Source: Clostridia bacterium (GTDB lineage Bacteria; Bacillota; Clostridia; Oscillospirales; Oscillospiraceae). Taken from it: 60,117 bases of DNA. This document shows positions 25,185-33,144 of this stretch, in pieces; positions within the stretch are counted from its first letter, which is position 1, and every line of letters begins with the position of its first letter. The translations under genes and the position numbers were made by a program. Under the pieces are notes generated by a model. It saw nothing but the letters and a program-made list of their open reading frames with translations. It was not told where the DNA came from and made no database searches. Where the stretch lies: the NCBI GenBank assembly GCA_009929315.1, contig SAAS01000010.1:1-60117 (forward strand), given 5' to 3'.

Positions 25185-25757
25185 TCAGGTTTCACTTTCA
25201 AGCGGCGCCAGAAGGACGCGAAACGCCTCCTTTGAGCTGCCGAGCAGGTCAAACTGGCCGTTTTTGCAGCACCACGCGAGCAGAATCCCCGCAATCATGC
25301 GGGTTGCAAGATATATAAGCTTACTTGCCTCCAACATGTTTTTAACCTGACCCGAGCTTTGACAGCTTCGCAGAAGCGGAATAGTAACGGTCTCGCTGAC
25401 GTAGTATTTCGTCAAAAAATCACCGTTCCCGTCAATATTTACCTTTATGAAAGCTCGGCAAATGCTTAGTCCCTCATTTTCAATACGCTTAATGTGCGCT
25501 TCAAAAATGAACCACAATTTTTCCAAATCGTTCGGAAGCGTCGAGAGCTTTTTGATAAGCGTTTCGGTAAAATCAGGCACATTGTCAAAATAGGAGCTTA
25601 GCAAATCTTCCTTTGAGTTGAAGTAATAGTAAAATGCGTTACGAGTCACATTTGATGCCCTGCAAATTTGCAAAATGGTCACATTTTCGTAACCGTGCCG
25701 CTTAAACAGCGTCATTGCGTTTTCAAACAGTACTGATTTTGCGCTTGGTTTCTCCAT
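25185..25757 (-). CDS. TetR/AcrR-family transcriptional regulator
   Basis: A 190-residue regulator with an N-terminal TetR helix-turn-helix (ILQICRASNVTRNAFYYYFNSKEDLL, residues 27-52) and a hydrophobic ligand-binding domain. It is divergent from the alcohol dehydrogenase. The intergenic region holds a 28-bp palindrome covering both promoters, and the 17-bp core of the same site recurs in the ferredoxin-AOR promoter 4 kb away. It is therefore the probable regulator of the ADH, AOR and its own genes. The ligand is unknown; an aldehyde or acid is a reasonable guess. Confidence 0.9.
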   Translation of the reverse strand: MEKPSAKSVLFENAMTLFKRHGYENVTILQICRASNVTRNAFYYYFNSKEDLLSSYFDNVPDFTETLIKKLSTLPNDLEKLWFIFEAHIKRIENEGLSICRAFIKVNIDGNGDFLTKYYVSETVTIPLLRSCQSSGQVKNMLEASKLIYLATRMIAGILLAWCCKNGQFDLLGSSKEAFRVLLAPLESET

Positions 25758-25835
25758 TGTGTATCTCCGTAAGTCTAATTAATCTGTTTTTTTAAGTGTA
25801 CACGTAAATTAAAGGGCAATTCTCTCGTACTCTTG

Positions 25836-25889
25836 TTGACATTATATAACAGGTATGTGATAATATACAATACATCTGTATTGTATATT
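25836..25889. promoter_or_regulatory. Divergent tetR/adh promoters with palindromic operator (site 1)
   Basis: The plus promoter for the dehydrogenase is TTGACA (25836-25841), 17 bases, GATAAT (25859-25864). The minus promoter for tetR is TTGTAT (25870-25865), 18 bases, TATAAT (25846-25841). The palindrome has 13-bp arms (25862-25874 / 25877-25889) around a TC centre and covers the plus -10 and the minus -35. Its core CAATACATCTGTATTGT (25868-25884) is repeated exactly at 29993-30009. Confidence 0.82.
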
Positions 25890-26023
25890 TGCATATATTT
25901 TTTCAATGTTGTTTCCCCTATTTGGCATTTTCAACACCGACATAGTACGAAAGGTGTAAGACAAGCACTCCGATTTTTTATCCGAGGGACATTTTAAACA
26001 TTTATTTGAAGGAGTCAAACATT

Positions 26024-27253
26024 ATGGGAACACTTAAAAATGCTTGGTATCGCGTATTTCAGTGCAGCTTCAGCGCGGCGCAGATTTTTTTGCCGCAGCA
26101 CAGCCCCGAACTTTTGACGGGAGCGGGCAGCATAAAAAAACTGCCGGACTTCATTAAGTCCAAGGGAGTCGGCAAGGTTCTTATAGTCACCGACGCCGTG
26201 CTTTCAAAAATCGGTCTGCTGGAGAGCCTTTTTGCCGCTTGCAAAGAATCCGGACTTGAATATGTACTTTATGACGGAGCTGAGGTCAATCCCTCCATCG
26301 AGTGCATTGAAGCGGCTCTCAAGATGTACCTCGACAATAAGTGTCAGGGCTTCATAGCCTTCGGCGGCGGCTCCTCAATGGACTGCGCCAAGGCCGCGGC
26401 CGCGCGTGTGGCAAGGCCCAAGCGCAGTATTGCGCAGCTTGGCGGAACTATGAAGGTACTAAAGAAAATCCCCCCGCTCTTCGCCGTGCCGACAACCGCC
26501 GGAACAGGTTCCGAGGCAACTCTCGCCGCGGTTGTGACCGACTACAGCACTCACCATAAATACGCCATTCAGGATCCGGTTCTTCTTCCCCGTTATGCCG
26601 TGCTCGATCCCGAGCTGACAGTCGGACTACCTCCTCATGTTACTTCGACAACCGGTATGGACGCTCTTACCCATGCCGTTGAGGCATATACCAATAAATT
26701 TGCGCCCAAGTACACCCGCATTCTCTCGGAAAAGGCGACAAAGCTTATTTTTGATAATCTTGAAAAAGCCTACGCTGACGGTAAAAACCTTGAAGCCCGC
26801 AGCAATATGCTGCTCGCCTCTTTTTATGCCGGCCGCGCTTTCAGCCGTGCCTGCGTCGGCAATGTTCACGCGATTGCCCACACGCTCGGCGGTCTCTACG
26901 GGACACCGCACGGACTTGCAAACGCAGTTATCCTGCCTTATGTGATGGAGGACTTCGGTCCCGCGGTCTATAAAGACTTGGCTCGTCTTGCCGACATCGT
27001 CGGGATTTCCGGCAGCAGCGAGGAAGAGAAGGCGCGCGCCTTTATTCTCGCCATACGGAAGATGAACAAGGACATGAACATTATTGAACAGTTTGACAAT
27101 ATTAAAGACAGCGACATTCCTCAAATGATTGAATGGGCACTGAAGGAAGCAAACCCCGTTTACCCCGTTCCCGTTATTTGGGACGAAGCCCAGATGGCAA
27201 AGACCATTGCCCGTCTGCGCAAGGCTCCCGTTCCCGCCGAAACAGTCAGTTGA
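26024..27253 (+). CDS. Iron-containing alcohol dehydrogenase
   Basis: Group III NAD(P)-dependent alcohol dehydrogenase of 409 residues. Visible are the coenzyme loop FGGGSSMDCAKA, PTTAGTGSEAT, and metal ligands in GMDALTHAVEAY, HAIAHTLGG and GTPHGLANAV. The start is ATG at 26024 with GAAGGAG at 26008-26014; a TTG at 26006 is part of that site. It is divergent from tetR and shares its operator. With the AOR it could interconvert alcohol, aldehyde and carboxylic acid. Which alcohol is used cannot be told. Confidence 0.93.
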   Translation: MGTLKNAWYRVFQCSFSAAQIFLPQHSPELLTGAGSIKKLPDFIKSKGVGKVLIVTDAVLSKIGLLESLFAACKESGLEYVLYDGAEVNPSIECIEAALKMYLDNKCQGFIAFGGGSSMDCAKAAAARVARPKRSIAQLGGTMKVLKKIPPLFAVPTTAGTGSEATLAAVVTDYSTHHKYAIQDPVLLPRYAVLDPELTVGLPPHVTSTTGMDALTHAVEAYTNKFAPKYTRILSEKATKLIFDNLEKAYADGKNLEARSNMLLASFYAGRAFSRACVGNVHAIAHTLGGLYGTPHGLANAVILPYVMEDFGPAVYKDLARLADIVGISGSSEEEKARAFILAIRKMNKDMNIIEQFDNIKDSDIPQMIEWALKEANPVYPVPVIWDEAQMAKTIARLRKAPVPAETVS

Positions 27254-27273
27254 AAAACCGTTTCCGTGGTACA

Positions 27274-27306
27274 TTAAACGACCGCCCGAAATGGGCGGTC
27301 GTTTAA
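27274..27306. terminator. Terminator between the dehydrogenase and MoaD-like genes
   Basis: Perfect 14-bp inverted repeat (TTAAACGACCGCCC at 27274-27287 and its complement at 27293-27306) with a 5-base loop between two convergent genes. There is no long T run outside the stem. Confidence 0.8.
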
Positions 27307-27329
27307 TATCCTCTTTCGGAAGAAGCCCG

Positions 27330-27572
27330 TCAGCCTCCGCAGCACATCGGGAAAAAGCCTACCTCCGAGTCGCTATTGAGCTTTATTTTCCGAATTGACA
27401 GAACCTTCTCGTTGTCCGCTACAATAAGAGATGATTTTGCGGCTTTCTGCGCCTTTTTTCCGTAAGTTTTTCCGATTACTTTCAGAAGCTCCGAAAGGCT
27501 TTCAGCATCAATGCTGTCTTCAGTCTTTCCGGAAAGTGTTCTCATGTCGCCGTAATAAGATATATGAGCCAT
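27330..27572 (-). CDS. MoaD/ThiS-like sulfur-carrier protein
   Basis: An 80-residue beta-grasp protein ending in PMCCGG. The terminal Gly-Gly is the attachment point adenylated by MoeB/ThiF-type enzymes and then thiocarboxylated. It lies 14 bases after the AOR gene in the same transcript, with GGAGGTG before its ATG. Genes of this type often accompany AORs, so its sulfur probably ends up in the metal-binding pterin. Two cysteines just before the Gly-Gly are unusual and may matter for metal or sulfur handling. Confidence 0.85.
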   Translation of the reverse strand: MAHISYYGDMRTLSGKTEDSIDAESLSELLKVIGKTYGKKAQKAAKSSLIVADNEKVLSIRKIKLNSDSEVGFFPMCCGG

Positions 27573-27586
27573 TTTAGCACCTCCGC

Positions 27587-29482
27587 TTATATCTTAATGT
27601 CTATGCCGAGCTTTTTAAGTTTTCTCGGCGTAGGCACCCCGTTTTTATCCCAGCCGCGCACCTTGTAGTAACGCGGCAGCATTTTTGCAAGCGGCACGAC
27701 GGTGTCCGCCCTGCTCGGGTCCTGCGGCACTTTTGTAAGCCTGTCGCAAAGACTGTCGTCAGCGGAGGTCAGCCCCTCACGAAGGTTGAAAAGGCGTTCC
27801 GTGTTGAAGCAGCGTTCTCCGATCTGCAAAAACTTTCCCGAAGTCATCGGCATGCCCGTTGCGAGCTTAAGCGACTGTGTATAAGGCAACAGATACATCC
27901 AGTTAAACGGCAACACCCAGGGCATCATTCCCCAAAGCGCTCCCAAAATCGGACGTACGGTGATTAAAAATTTGCTTACGAATCTCGTTATCGGGTGTGC
28001 AGGACCAAGCTGTGAAAGGAAGCCCGGGATTATCGCCATAGAGGTAAACAGGCAGAAGCCCGCCGAGGATGCCGCCTCTATCATGTTCTGGAAGAATATG
28101 CCGAGCTCAGCCTTGCCCTTTGGTGTTTGTGTGTCGACAGATACAACTCCGACGGTTTCAATCAGCGCCACATAGCCGCCGTTTAAGTGGCAGCCGCCTC
28201 TGTTCGAGGTTGCGTAGCCAAGACCCATACCGACGGATCGGCGCGGCTCATAAGCCGCCAGCTCCAGTCCTTTTGCGTTAACGGCAAACTCCTTGCCGCC
28301 GTATTTTTCTGCAAGCAGTTTGCTGCCGAGCCCAAGCTCCTTAGCGGCGCCCCTGCCGTAAGCTATGTCGCGGATTGCCTCCAGAATGCCCTCCTTTGAG
28401 CCGAAGTGCAGGCCGAAATCCGCCATGCCCTTTTCCTGGAGCTCCATGGCAAAGGCAATAGTTCCGCCGAGGGAGATTGAATCCATGCCAAGAATATCGG
28501 CCTCAAAGTTGACGACGTTGATAAAGTCTAAATCATCGATTTCAATGTTCGAGCCGAAAAGTCCGACAGTTTCGTATTCAGGGCCCTTGACCTCCTTGCC
28601 GTTGACCATGACGCGCCGTTCGCAGCGGATAGGACAGCTTACGCAGCCGCTGTTTCGTGTTAATACTGTATCCGCGAGAGTTTCTCCCGTGATCTTCGAG
28701 TGCTTTTCGTATTGTCCCCTGCTGAAGTTCTTTGTCGGCAGAGCGTGCGAGGCATTAGCATTGTTTAACAGTCCCGCAGAGCCGTATCTCGGCAGGGCGT
28801 TGCCCGTCATCGGATGGGTTCTGAGGAAATCTATAAACTTTCTGTTGTAAACATCGAATTTTTCTTTATCGTAAAGCTCAACTCTGTTTGTTCCGAAAGC
28901 CACAATTGCCTTAATGTTTTTAGCTCCCAGCACCGCGCCCGCGCCACAGCGCCCCGCGACGCGCTCACCCGAAACAGCTGCGGCATAGTGAACTCCGTTT
29001 TCTCCCGCGGGTCCGATTACCAGTTTGCCCCAGTGCGGATTAAACTCCTCCTGCACCTTTTCCGCGTCCATGCCCCAAAGATGTTCGGCACTTTTAATAC
29101 TTACGTCGCCGTCGAGGATTTCTATGTACGACGGACTTTCCGCCCCGCCCTTGAGAATAATCCCGTCGTAGCCCGAAGCCTTGAGCATAACGCCGAACTG
29201 CCCTCCGCAGTTGCTGGAGGCTATCCCGTTTGTCATGACATTTTTAAAGGTCATATTGAAGCGGCTCGATGAGGGCGCGCCGGTTCCGTTCATCGGACTT
29301 GTGTTTATGATAATTACGTTGTCGGCCGAAAGCGCCTTTACCCCGACAGGCATTAAGTCGAAAAGAAGCCTCGCGGCAAGGGCTTTTCCTCCCAAATACT
29401 TTTCATATAATTCCTGCGATATCGGATAATCGCTCACTGTGCCGCTTGCCAAGTTTATCAATATGTATTTCGGAAGCTTCAT
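27587..29482 (-). CDS. Aldehyde ferredoxin oxidoreductase (tungsten-type AOR)
   Basis: A 631-residue enzyme of the AOR family, which oxidises aldehydes to acids, or reduces acids, with ferredoxin on a tungsten-bis-pterin. The N-terminal domain (residues 1-205) contains NTSPMNGTGAPSSSRF and GERVAGRCGAGAVLGAKN; the [4Fe-4S] ligands are CVSCPIRC near residue 290 and a final Cys in DSLCDRL. A hydrophobic insert (residues 500-550) may form a membrane or partner contact. The ATG overlaps the ferredoxin stop (ATGA). Neighbouring MoaD-like and MoeB-like genes and the ferredoxin fit its cofactor and electron needs. Confidence 0.95.
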   Translation of the reverse strand: MKLPKYILINLASGTVSDYPISQELYEKYLGGKALAARLLFDLMPVGVKALSADNVIIINTSPMNGTGAPSSSRFNMTFKNVMTNGIASSNCGGQFGVMLKASGYDGIILKGGAESPSYIEILDGDVSIKSAEHLWGMDAEKVQEEFNPHWGKLVIGPAGENGVHYAAAVSGERVAGRCGAGAVLGAKNIKAIVAFGTNRVELYDKEKFDVYNRKFIDFLRTHPMTGNALPRYGSAGLLNNANASHALPTKNFSRGQYEKHSKITGETLADTVLTRNSGCVSCPIRCERRVMVNGKEVKGPEYETVGLFGSNIEIDDLDFINVVNFEADILGMDSISLGGTIAFAMELQEKGMADFGLHFGSKEGILEAIRDIAYGRGAAKELGLGSKLLAEKYGGKEFAVNAKGLELAAYEPRRSVGMGLGYATSNRGGCHLNGGYVALIETVGVVSVDTQTPKGKAELGIFFQNMIEAASSAGFCLFTSMAIIPGFLSQLGPAHPITRFVSKFLITVRPILGALWGMMPWVLPFNWMYLLPYTQSLKLATGMPMTSGKFLQIGERCFNTERLFNLREGLTSADDSLCDRLTKVPQDPSRADTVVPLAKMLPRYYKVRGWDKNGVPTPRKLKKLGIDIKI

Positions 29483-29904
29483 TTCTGCTCACCGCCCTTC
29501 ATAGTTATGGCGTGCAGCGGACAGTAGGATGCGCATAGCCCGCAGGAAACACACTGCTTTTCGTTGGCGAGATAGGCGAAAACCTTAATATCGCCCCGAA
29601 ACTGCGGCAGAGAAATCGAAAGGCAGTCTTTTCCGCAGGCATGGACACAGATAGCACAGGCGCTGCAAAGCTCCTTGTCGACAATCGGCTTTTTCCACTC
29701 CGCCTTAGGGATTTTAACGGCTTTTTCGCCTTTTGAATTCAAAATCGCGGCGTTGTTGCAGACATTTCCGCAAACTCCGCATTCAACACAGCGTTTCGGG
29801 TTAATTACATGCCGTTCCTTTAACTTTCCCGCAATTGCTTCGACGGGGCAGCTTCTGGCGCAGAGCGTGCAGCCGATACAGTCCTCCGTGATAAAATACG
29901 CCAT
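29479..29904 (-). CDS. Ferredoxin-like protein with four [4Fe-4S] motifs
   Basis: A 141-residue protein with 16 cysteines in four CxxCxxCxxxC sets: CIGCTLCARSC, CVECGVCGNVC, CSACAICVHAC and CVSCGLCASYC. Each could hold a [4Fe-4S] cluster. The ATG at 29904 follows GGAAGGA; the longer frame to 29949 has no such site. It is the first gene of the ferredoxin-AOR-MoaD transcript and is probably the electron acceptor or donor subunit of the AOR. Confidence 0.93.
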   Translation of the reverse strand: MAYFITEDCIGCTLCARSCPVEAIAGKLKERHVINPKRCVECGVCGNVCNNAAILNSKGEKAVKIPKAEWKKPIVDKELCSACAICVHACGKDCLSISLPQFRGDIKVFAYLANEKQCVSCGLCASYCPLHAITMKGGEQK

Positions 29905-29983
29905 CTTGTATTGTCCTTCCTTCCAAAACTCTGTCCTTAAAACGGTCAACCAGACGCGAAAGTTCTATTTTTTCCCTTTTATT

Positions 29984-30012
29984 ATACTATATCAATACAT
30001 CTGTATTGTCAA
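29984..30012 (-). promoter_or_regulatory. Ferredoxin-AOR promoter with operator (site 2)
   Basis: On the minus strand TTGACA (30012-30007), 17 bases and TAGTAT (29989-29984). The spacer holds CAATACA-TC-TGTATTG (29993-30008), identical over 17 bases to the core of the tetR/adh operator. Binding there should block the promoter. Confidence 0.82.
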
Positions 30013-30338
30013 TTAGCACATTGTATAAGCGCCGTAAAAGTGTAATTTTGGTTACTATTGAGTCAATAATAGATTCGCTCCTCCGCGGAACGAAGGCCCG
30101 CTGTCCTCCAGTTTTTAGTTGTTGTTTTCGTCCGAGAGCGTATTTTTATTGATTTTCGCCATTTTTCGAGCCTATATCACAAAATCTTATGGTTGTATTG
30201 TTCAATTGCAATTGCTATTATATGTTTACAGGCTCCGACAATTGAACATAAGCGCGTGCACCGCAAATGCGGTTCGCTTTAAACGCCTGCCTGATAATCA
30301 GTAATAATCACGGCAGTTATATGAAAGGACAAAACGAA
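30013..30338 (+). promoter_or_regulatory. Intergenic region with DUF2804 promoter
   Basis: A plus-strand promoter-like pair is TTGTAT (30193-30198), 17 bases, TATTAT (30216-30221). The 9-bp inverted repeat GTTCAATTG (30200-30208) / CAATTGAAC (30239-30247) brackets the -10 and could be an operator. Nothing else is evident in the first 180 bases. Confidence 0.55.
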
Positions 30339-31418
30339 ATGGAGCAGACACAAAACCCGCCTAGTCTCGAATACCCGAGTTATATCCATGAAAGCAGACG
30401 TCCGCAGCACGCGCCTTCCGCCATCGTCACGGGAGGAAAGTCGGTTTTCGGCGCGTTTGACGGGCCGATTAAAAATCTCAACATAGTCGACGCCAGAAAA
30501 CCTGTTTCGCCCGTGCTGCCCCACTTTGCCAACAGCCTTCGCATCAGGGAGTGGGAGGCTTATGAGATTTGCTTTGACGAGGGCTTTGTCTGCGGCGCAA
30601 TTTACGACATGGGTATTGCTGTTTTCAACATCATGATGTTTTATGACAGGGCGTCCAAGAAGGTTCTCACAAATCAAGTTTTCGGTCCGCCGCGCAAGTG
30701 CGTTCAAAATTCTCTTTTTAACAGCGTAAACCACCTTAAGACAGGCGCTTTTGTGACGAGCATTAACAATCAGATGCAGGACGGAAAGGTCTTTATTAAG
30801 GCGGATTACTCCCCCAAATCGGCTAAGAAAACACACATGTCGGCGGAGCTTGCCTTTTCCAGCTGTGCAGTCCCGAGCATAACGGTTATGCCTCTCGGCG
30901 ATAACAGACCGCTTTACACGCAGAAGGAATTTTTTAAGGCCCAAGGCACAATAAAAATTGGTGACCGGCTGTTTTTCATGAACGAAAATTCCGTGGGCAT
31001 TATTGACGATCATAAGGGCTACTATTCCATGCACATGCATTATGACTGGCTGACCGGCATGGGCGTTGTCGACGGTAGTCCTCTCGGCTTCAATCTCTGC
31101 AAAAATCAAGCTGAGGAGCCGGAAAAAAACAGCGAAAACCTTCTTTGGCTCAACGGTGAGTGCCACTTGCTTCCGCCTGTTGACTTCGAGCATTTGCCCG
31201 ATGGGACTTGGCACGTTTTTGACAAGTACGGAGCGGTTGACATTCTGTTTGAAATTGATGACGCTTATAATCTTGTCAAGGGTTTCGGACCTGTTTCAAC
31301 CAAATATATTGCGCCCTTCGGAAATATAAAGGGCTACGCCAAGGATCTTAGGGGTAACAAAATCGTTCTCGACGGCCTTTGCGGCATGGGCGAGGATATA
31401 ACCGTAACCCGTATGTAG
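30339..31418 (+). CDS. DUF2804-family protein
   Basis: A 359-residue protein that fits the DUF2804 pattern: LRIREWEAYEICFDEGFVCG, then DMGIAVFNIMMFY, a second domain with GFNLCKNQAEE, SENLLWLNGECHLLPPV and WHVFDKYGAVDILFE, and the end LDGLCGMGEDI. The family is a beta-rich lipocalin-like fold with no settled function. The ATG at 30339 is preferred over 30321 because AAAGGA at 30324-30329 spaces well to it. It is transcribed alone, divergent from the AOR operon; no terminator is clear after it. Confidence 0.75.
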   Translation: MEQTQNPPSLEYPSYIHESRRPQHAPSAIVTGGKSVFGAFDGPIKNLNIVDARKPVSPVLPHFANSLRIREWEAYEICFDEGFVCGAIYDMGIAVFNIMMFYDRASKKVLTNQVFGPPRKCVQNSLFNSVNHLKTGAFVTSINNQMQDGKVFIKADYSPKSAKKTHMSAELAFSSCAVPSITVMPLGDNRPLYTQKEFFKAQGTIKIGDRLFFMNENSVGIIDDHKGYYSMHMHYDWLTGMGVVDGSPLGFNLCKNQAEEPEKNSENLLWLNGECHLLPPVDFEHLPDGTWHVFDKYGAVDILFEIDDAYNLVKGFGPVSTKYIAPFGNIKGYAKDLRGNKIVLDGLCGMGEDITVTRM

Positions 31419-31495
31419 AAAGCGTTATCCGAATCGGTGGAAGCAGAGTATTGTATAAAAAAGACGTAAACTTGTCTGTTCCTTCGTCCGGCTGC

Positions 31496-31524
31496 TTGAA
31501 TTTCCGACTCATTTGTGCTACACT
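31496..31524 (+). promoter_or_regulatory. Promoter of the PNPOx-like gene
   Basis: TTGAAT (31496-31501), 17 bases, TACACT (31519-31524), about 35 bases before the start codon. Confidence 0.6.
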
Positions 31525-31558
31525 GCCGTTTACAGACTATTAAAGCGAGGTGTACCTT

Positions 31559-32047
31559 ATGTTCAGAGAAATGCGGCGGTTTAAGCAGAAAATGCCCCCA
31601 GAGGACACAATTAAGGTTTTTGAAAACGGCTCCTTCGGAACTCTGGCCGTTTCAGGCGACGACGGCTATCCTTACGCGGTGCCGCTCAACTACGTCTACG
31701 CCGACGGAAAGCTTTATTTCCATTGCGCAAAGCAGGGGCACAAGCTTGACGCGCTTCAGAACAACCCCAAAGCCTCCTTTTGCGTGGTCAGTCAGCACAG
31801 CGTCGTTCCCGAAAAGCTGACAACCCTTTATGAAAGTGCAATCGCTTTCGGCAGGGCGGACTTTGTAGGCGAAGACGATAAAAGAAGGGTGCTGGAGCTT
31901 TTCTCTAAGAAGTATTTCTCCTCTAACAGCGACGAATTTAACGAAGGGGAAATCCAGCGGCACTGGAATAATGTGTGCCTCATCGCTCTCGAAATTGACC
32001 ACATAAGCGGAAAAGCTGAGATGGATATTATAAACAGCAGAAAATAA
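31559..32047 (+). CDS. Pyridoxamine 5'-phosphate oxidase-like (NimA-type) flavoprotein
   Basis: A 162-residue split-barrel protein of the PNPOx-like superfamily: FGTLAVSGDDGYPYAVPLNY, LYFHCAKQGHKLDAL and NPKASFCVV are the FMN-binding signatures. This subgroup includes NimA-type nitroimidazole resistance proteins and general flavin reductases; sequence alone does not separate them. The ATG at 31559 has AGCGAGG 8 bases upstream. It is a single-gene transcript ended by the hairpin at 32055-32085. Confidence 0.88.
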   Translation: MFREMRRFKQKMPPEDTIKVFENGSFGTLAVSGDDGYPYAVPLNYVYADGKLYFHCAKQGHKLDALQNNPKASFCVVSQHSVVPEKLTTLYESAIAFGRADFVGEDDKRRVLELFSKKYFSSNSDEFNEGEIQRHWNNVCLIALEIDHISGKAEMDIINSRK

Positions 32048-32054
32048 GGGTAGA

Positions 32055-32085
32055 AAAGGGTGTCATCGTAAAAATGACACCCTTT
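32055..32085. terminator. Bidirectional terminator between PNPOx-like gene and znuA
   Basis: Perfect 12-bp inverted repeat AAAGGGTGTCAT/ATGACACCCTTT with a 7-base loop between two convergent genes. Confidence 0.88.
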
Positions 32086-32102
32086 AAATTTGCCTTTAGT
32101 TC

Positions 32103-33005
32103 TCAGGACATGCTGGCGTAGATTTTGCTCAGATTGCTTTCCATACGTTCAAGATAGCTTAGATTATCCTGGGCGCTCTCAATCGTATAAATGGTTTCTA
32201 CCTTTGCGCCGACATCTCCCGCCAGAGTTTCCGAAACCTCGGGACTTGCCATTTCCTCGGCAAATATTGTCTTCACTCCGTTTGTCTTGCAAAATTCCGC
32301 AAGCTCGGCAAGCTGCTTCGCGCTCGGCTCCCCCTCCGCGAAGACATCCTCGACACTTCTTTGGGTAAGTCCGAAATCACGGCACAAATAGCCGAAGGCC
32401 GCGTGCCCCGTGACAAAACTCTTTTTCTGTGCCGCCGCGAATTTTTCACTGTATTCGTTATACAAAGCCTCAAGCTTTGCTATATAGGCCGCGCAATTAT
32501 TTTCGTAAAAATCCTTGCCCGCGGAATCCGCTTCAACCAGTGCGTTTTTGATATTGGTTACTTCCGTTTCCGCGCACTTAAGGCTCAGCCATATGTGAGG
32601 GTCATACTGTCCGTGTTCGCTCAGCTCCGCCTCATCGGTGTTTGTAATCGGCGTTACGCCCTTTGACGCGTCAACGACTATCAAGTTTTCGTTTCCCGCC
32701 GCAGAAAGGGCGTCATCCGTCCAGCTTTCCATACCGAGTCCGTTAAAAACAAAAACCTGTGCCTTACCGAGAGCTACCAGATCCTGCGCTTTCGGTTCAA
32801 AGTCATGCGGCTCCGTTCCGGCAGGAATAATGGTGGATACCTCCACCCTGTCCCCTCCGACAGCTTCGACAAATTCGCAAAGCGCGTTAAAAGTGACAGA
32901 TACCTTAACTTTACCGCTCTCTCCCCCCGAGTTATTGCTGTCGCAGGCGCTTAAAGCGGCAAGTGAGGAAAGGCACAGCAGCAGTGCCGTAAGCTTTTTA
33001 AACAT
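32103..33005 (-). CDS. znuA: Zinc ABC transporter substrate-binding lipoprotein ZnuA
   Basis: A 300-residue cluster-9 binding protein with lipobox LSAC. Metal ligands are visible as His in EPHDFEP, His in DPHIWLS, His in TGHAAFGYL and an acidic residue in IFAEEMAS, typical for zinc or manganese. The acidic His-rich loop of many ZnuA proteins is short here (ELSEHGQYDPH). The gene is divergent from znuC-znuB-zur and shares a Zur-like palindrome with them, which supports zinc rather than manganese. Confidence 0.9.
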   Translation of the reverse strand: MFKKLTALLLCLSSLAALSACDSNNSGGESGKVKVSVTFNALCEFVEAVGGDRVEVSTIIPAGTEPHDFEPKAQDLVALGKAQVFVFNGLGMESWTDDALSAAGNENLIVVDASKGVTPITNTDEAELSEHGQYDPHIWLSLKCAETEVTNIKNALVEADSAGKDFYENNCAAYIAKLEALYNEYSEKFAAAQKKSFVTGHAAFGYLCRDFGLTQRSVEDVFAEGEPSAKQLAELAEFCKTNGVKTIFAEEMASPEVSETLAGDVGAKVETIYTIESAQDNLSYLERMESNLSKIYASMS

Positions 33006-33031
33006 ACAATTTAAGCCTCCGCAGAATCTAC

Positions 33032-33091
33032 TTGCAAATGATTCGCATTTGCGTATAATAGATGATAGTCTTATCTGCGTGAATTTGTCAA
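33032..33091. promoter_or_regulatory. Divergent znuA/znuC promoters around a Zur-like operator
   Basis: The palindrome GCAAATG-N5-CATTTGC lies at 33034-33052. The plus promoter is TTGCAA (33032-33037), 16 bases, perfect TATAAT (33054-33059), with the palindrome filling the spacer. The minus promoter is TTGACA (33091-33086), 18 bases, TATCAT (33067-33062), placing the palindrome just after the znuA start site. One site could repress both operons. Confidence 0.8.
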
Positions 33092-33144
33092 GCTAAATAG
33101 GCCTTCACGAAATATAAATATTCAGGAGAAATTGGTGAAAACCC

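Noticed and set aside
26627..27274. 215-residue frame antisense to the alcohol dehydrogenase
   Set aside because: Shadow; no motifs and it would start inside the terminator.
30279..31214. 311-residue frame antisense to the DUF2804 gene
   Set aside because: Shadow of the plus-strand gene, which has family motifs and a good ribosome binding site.
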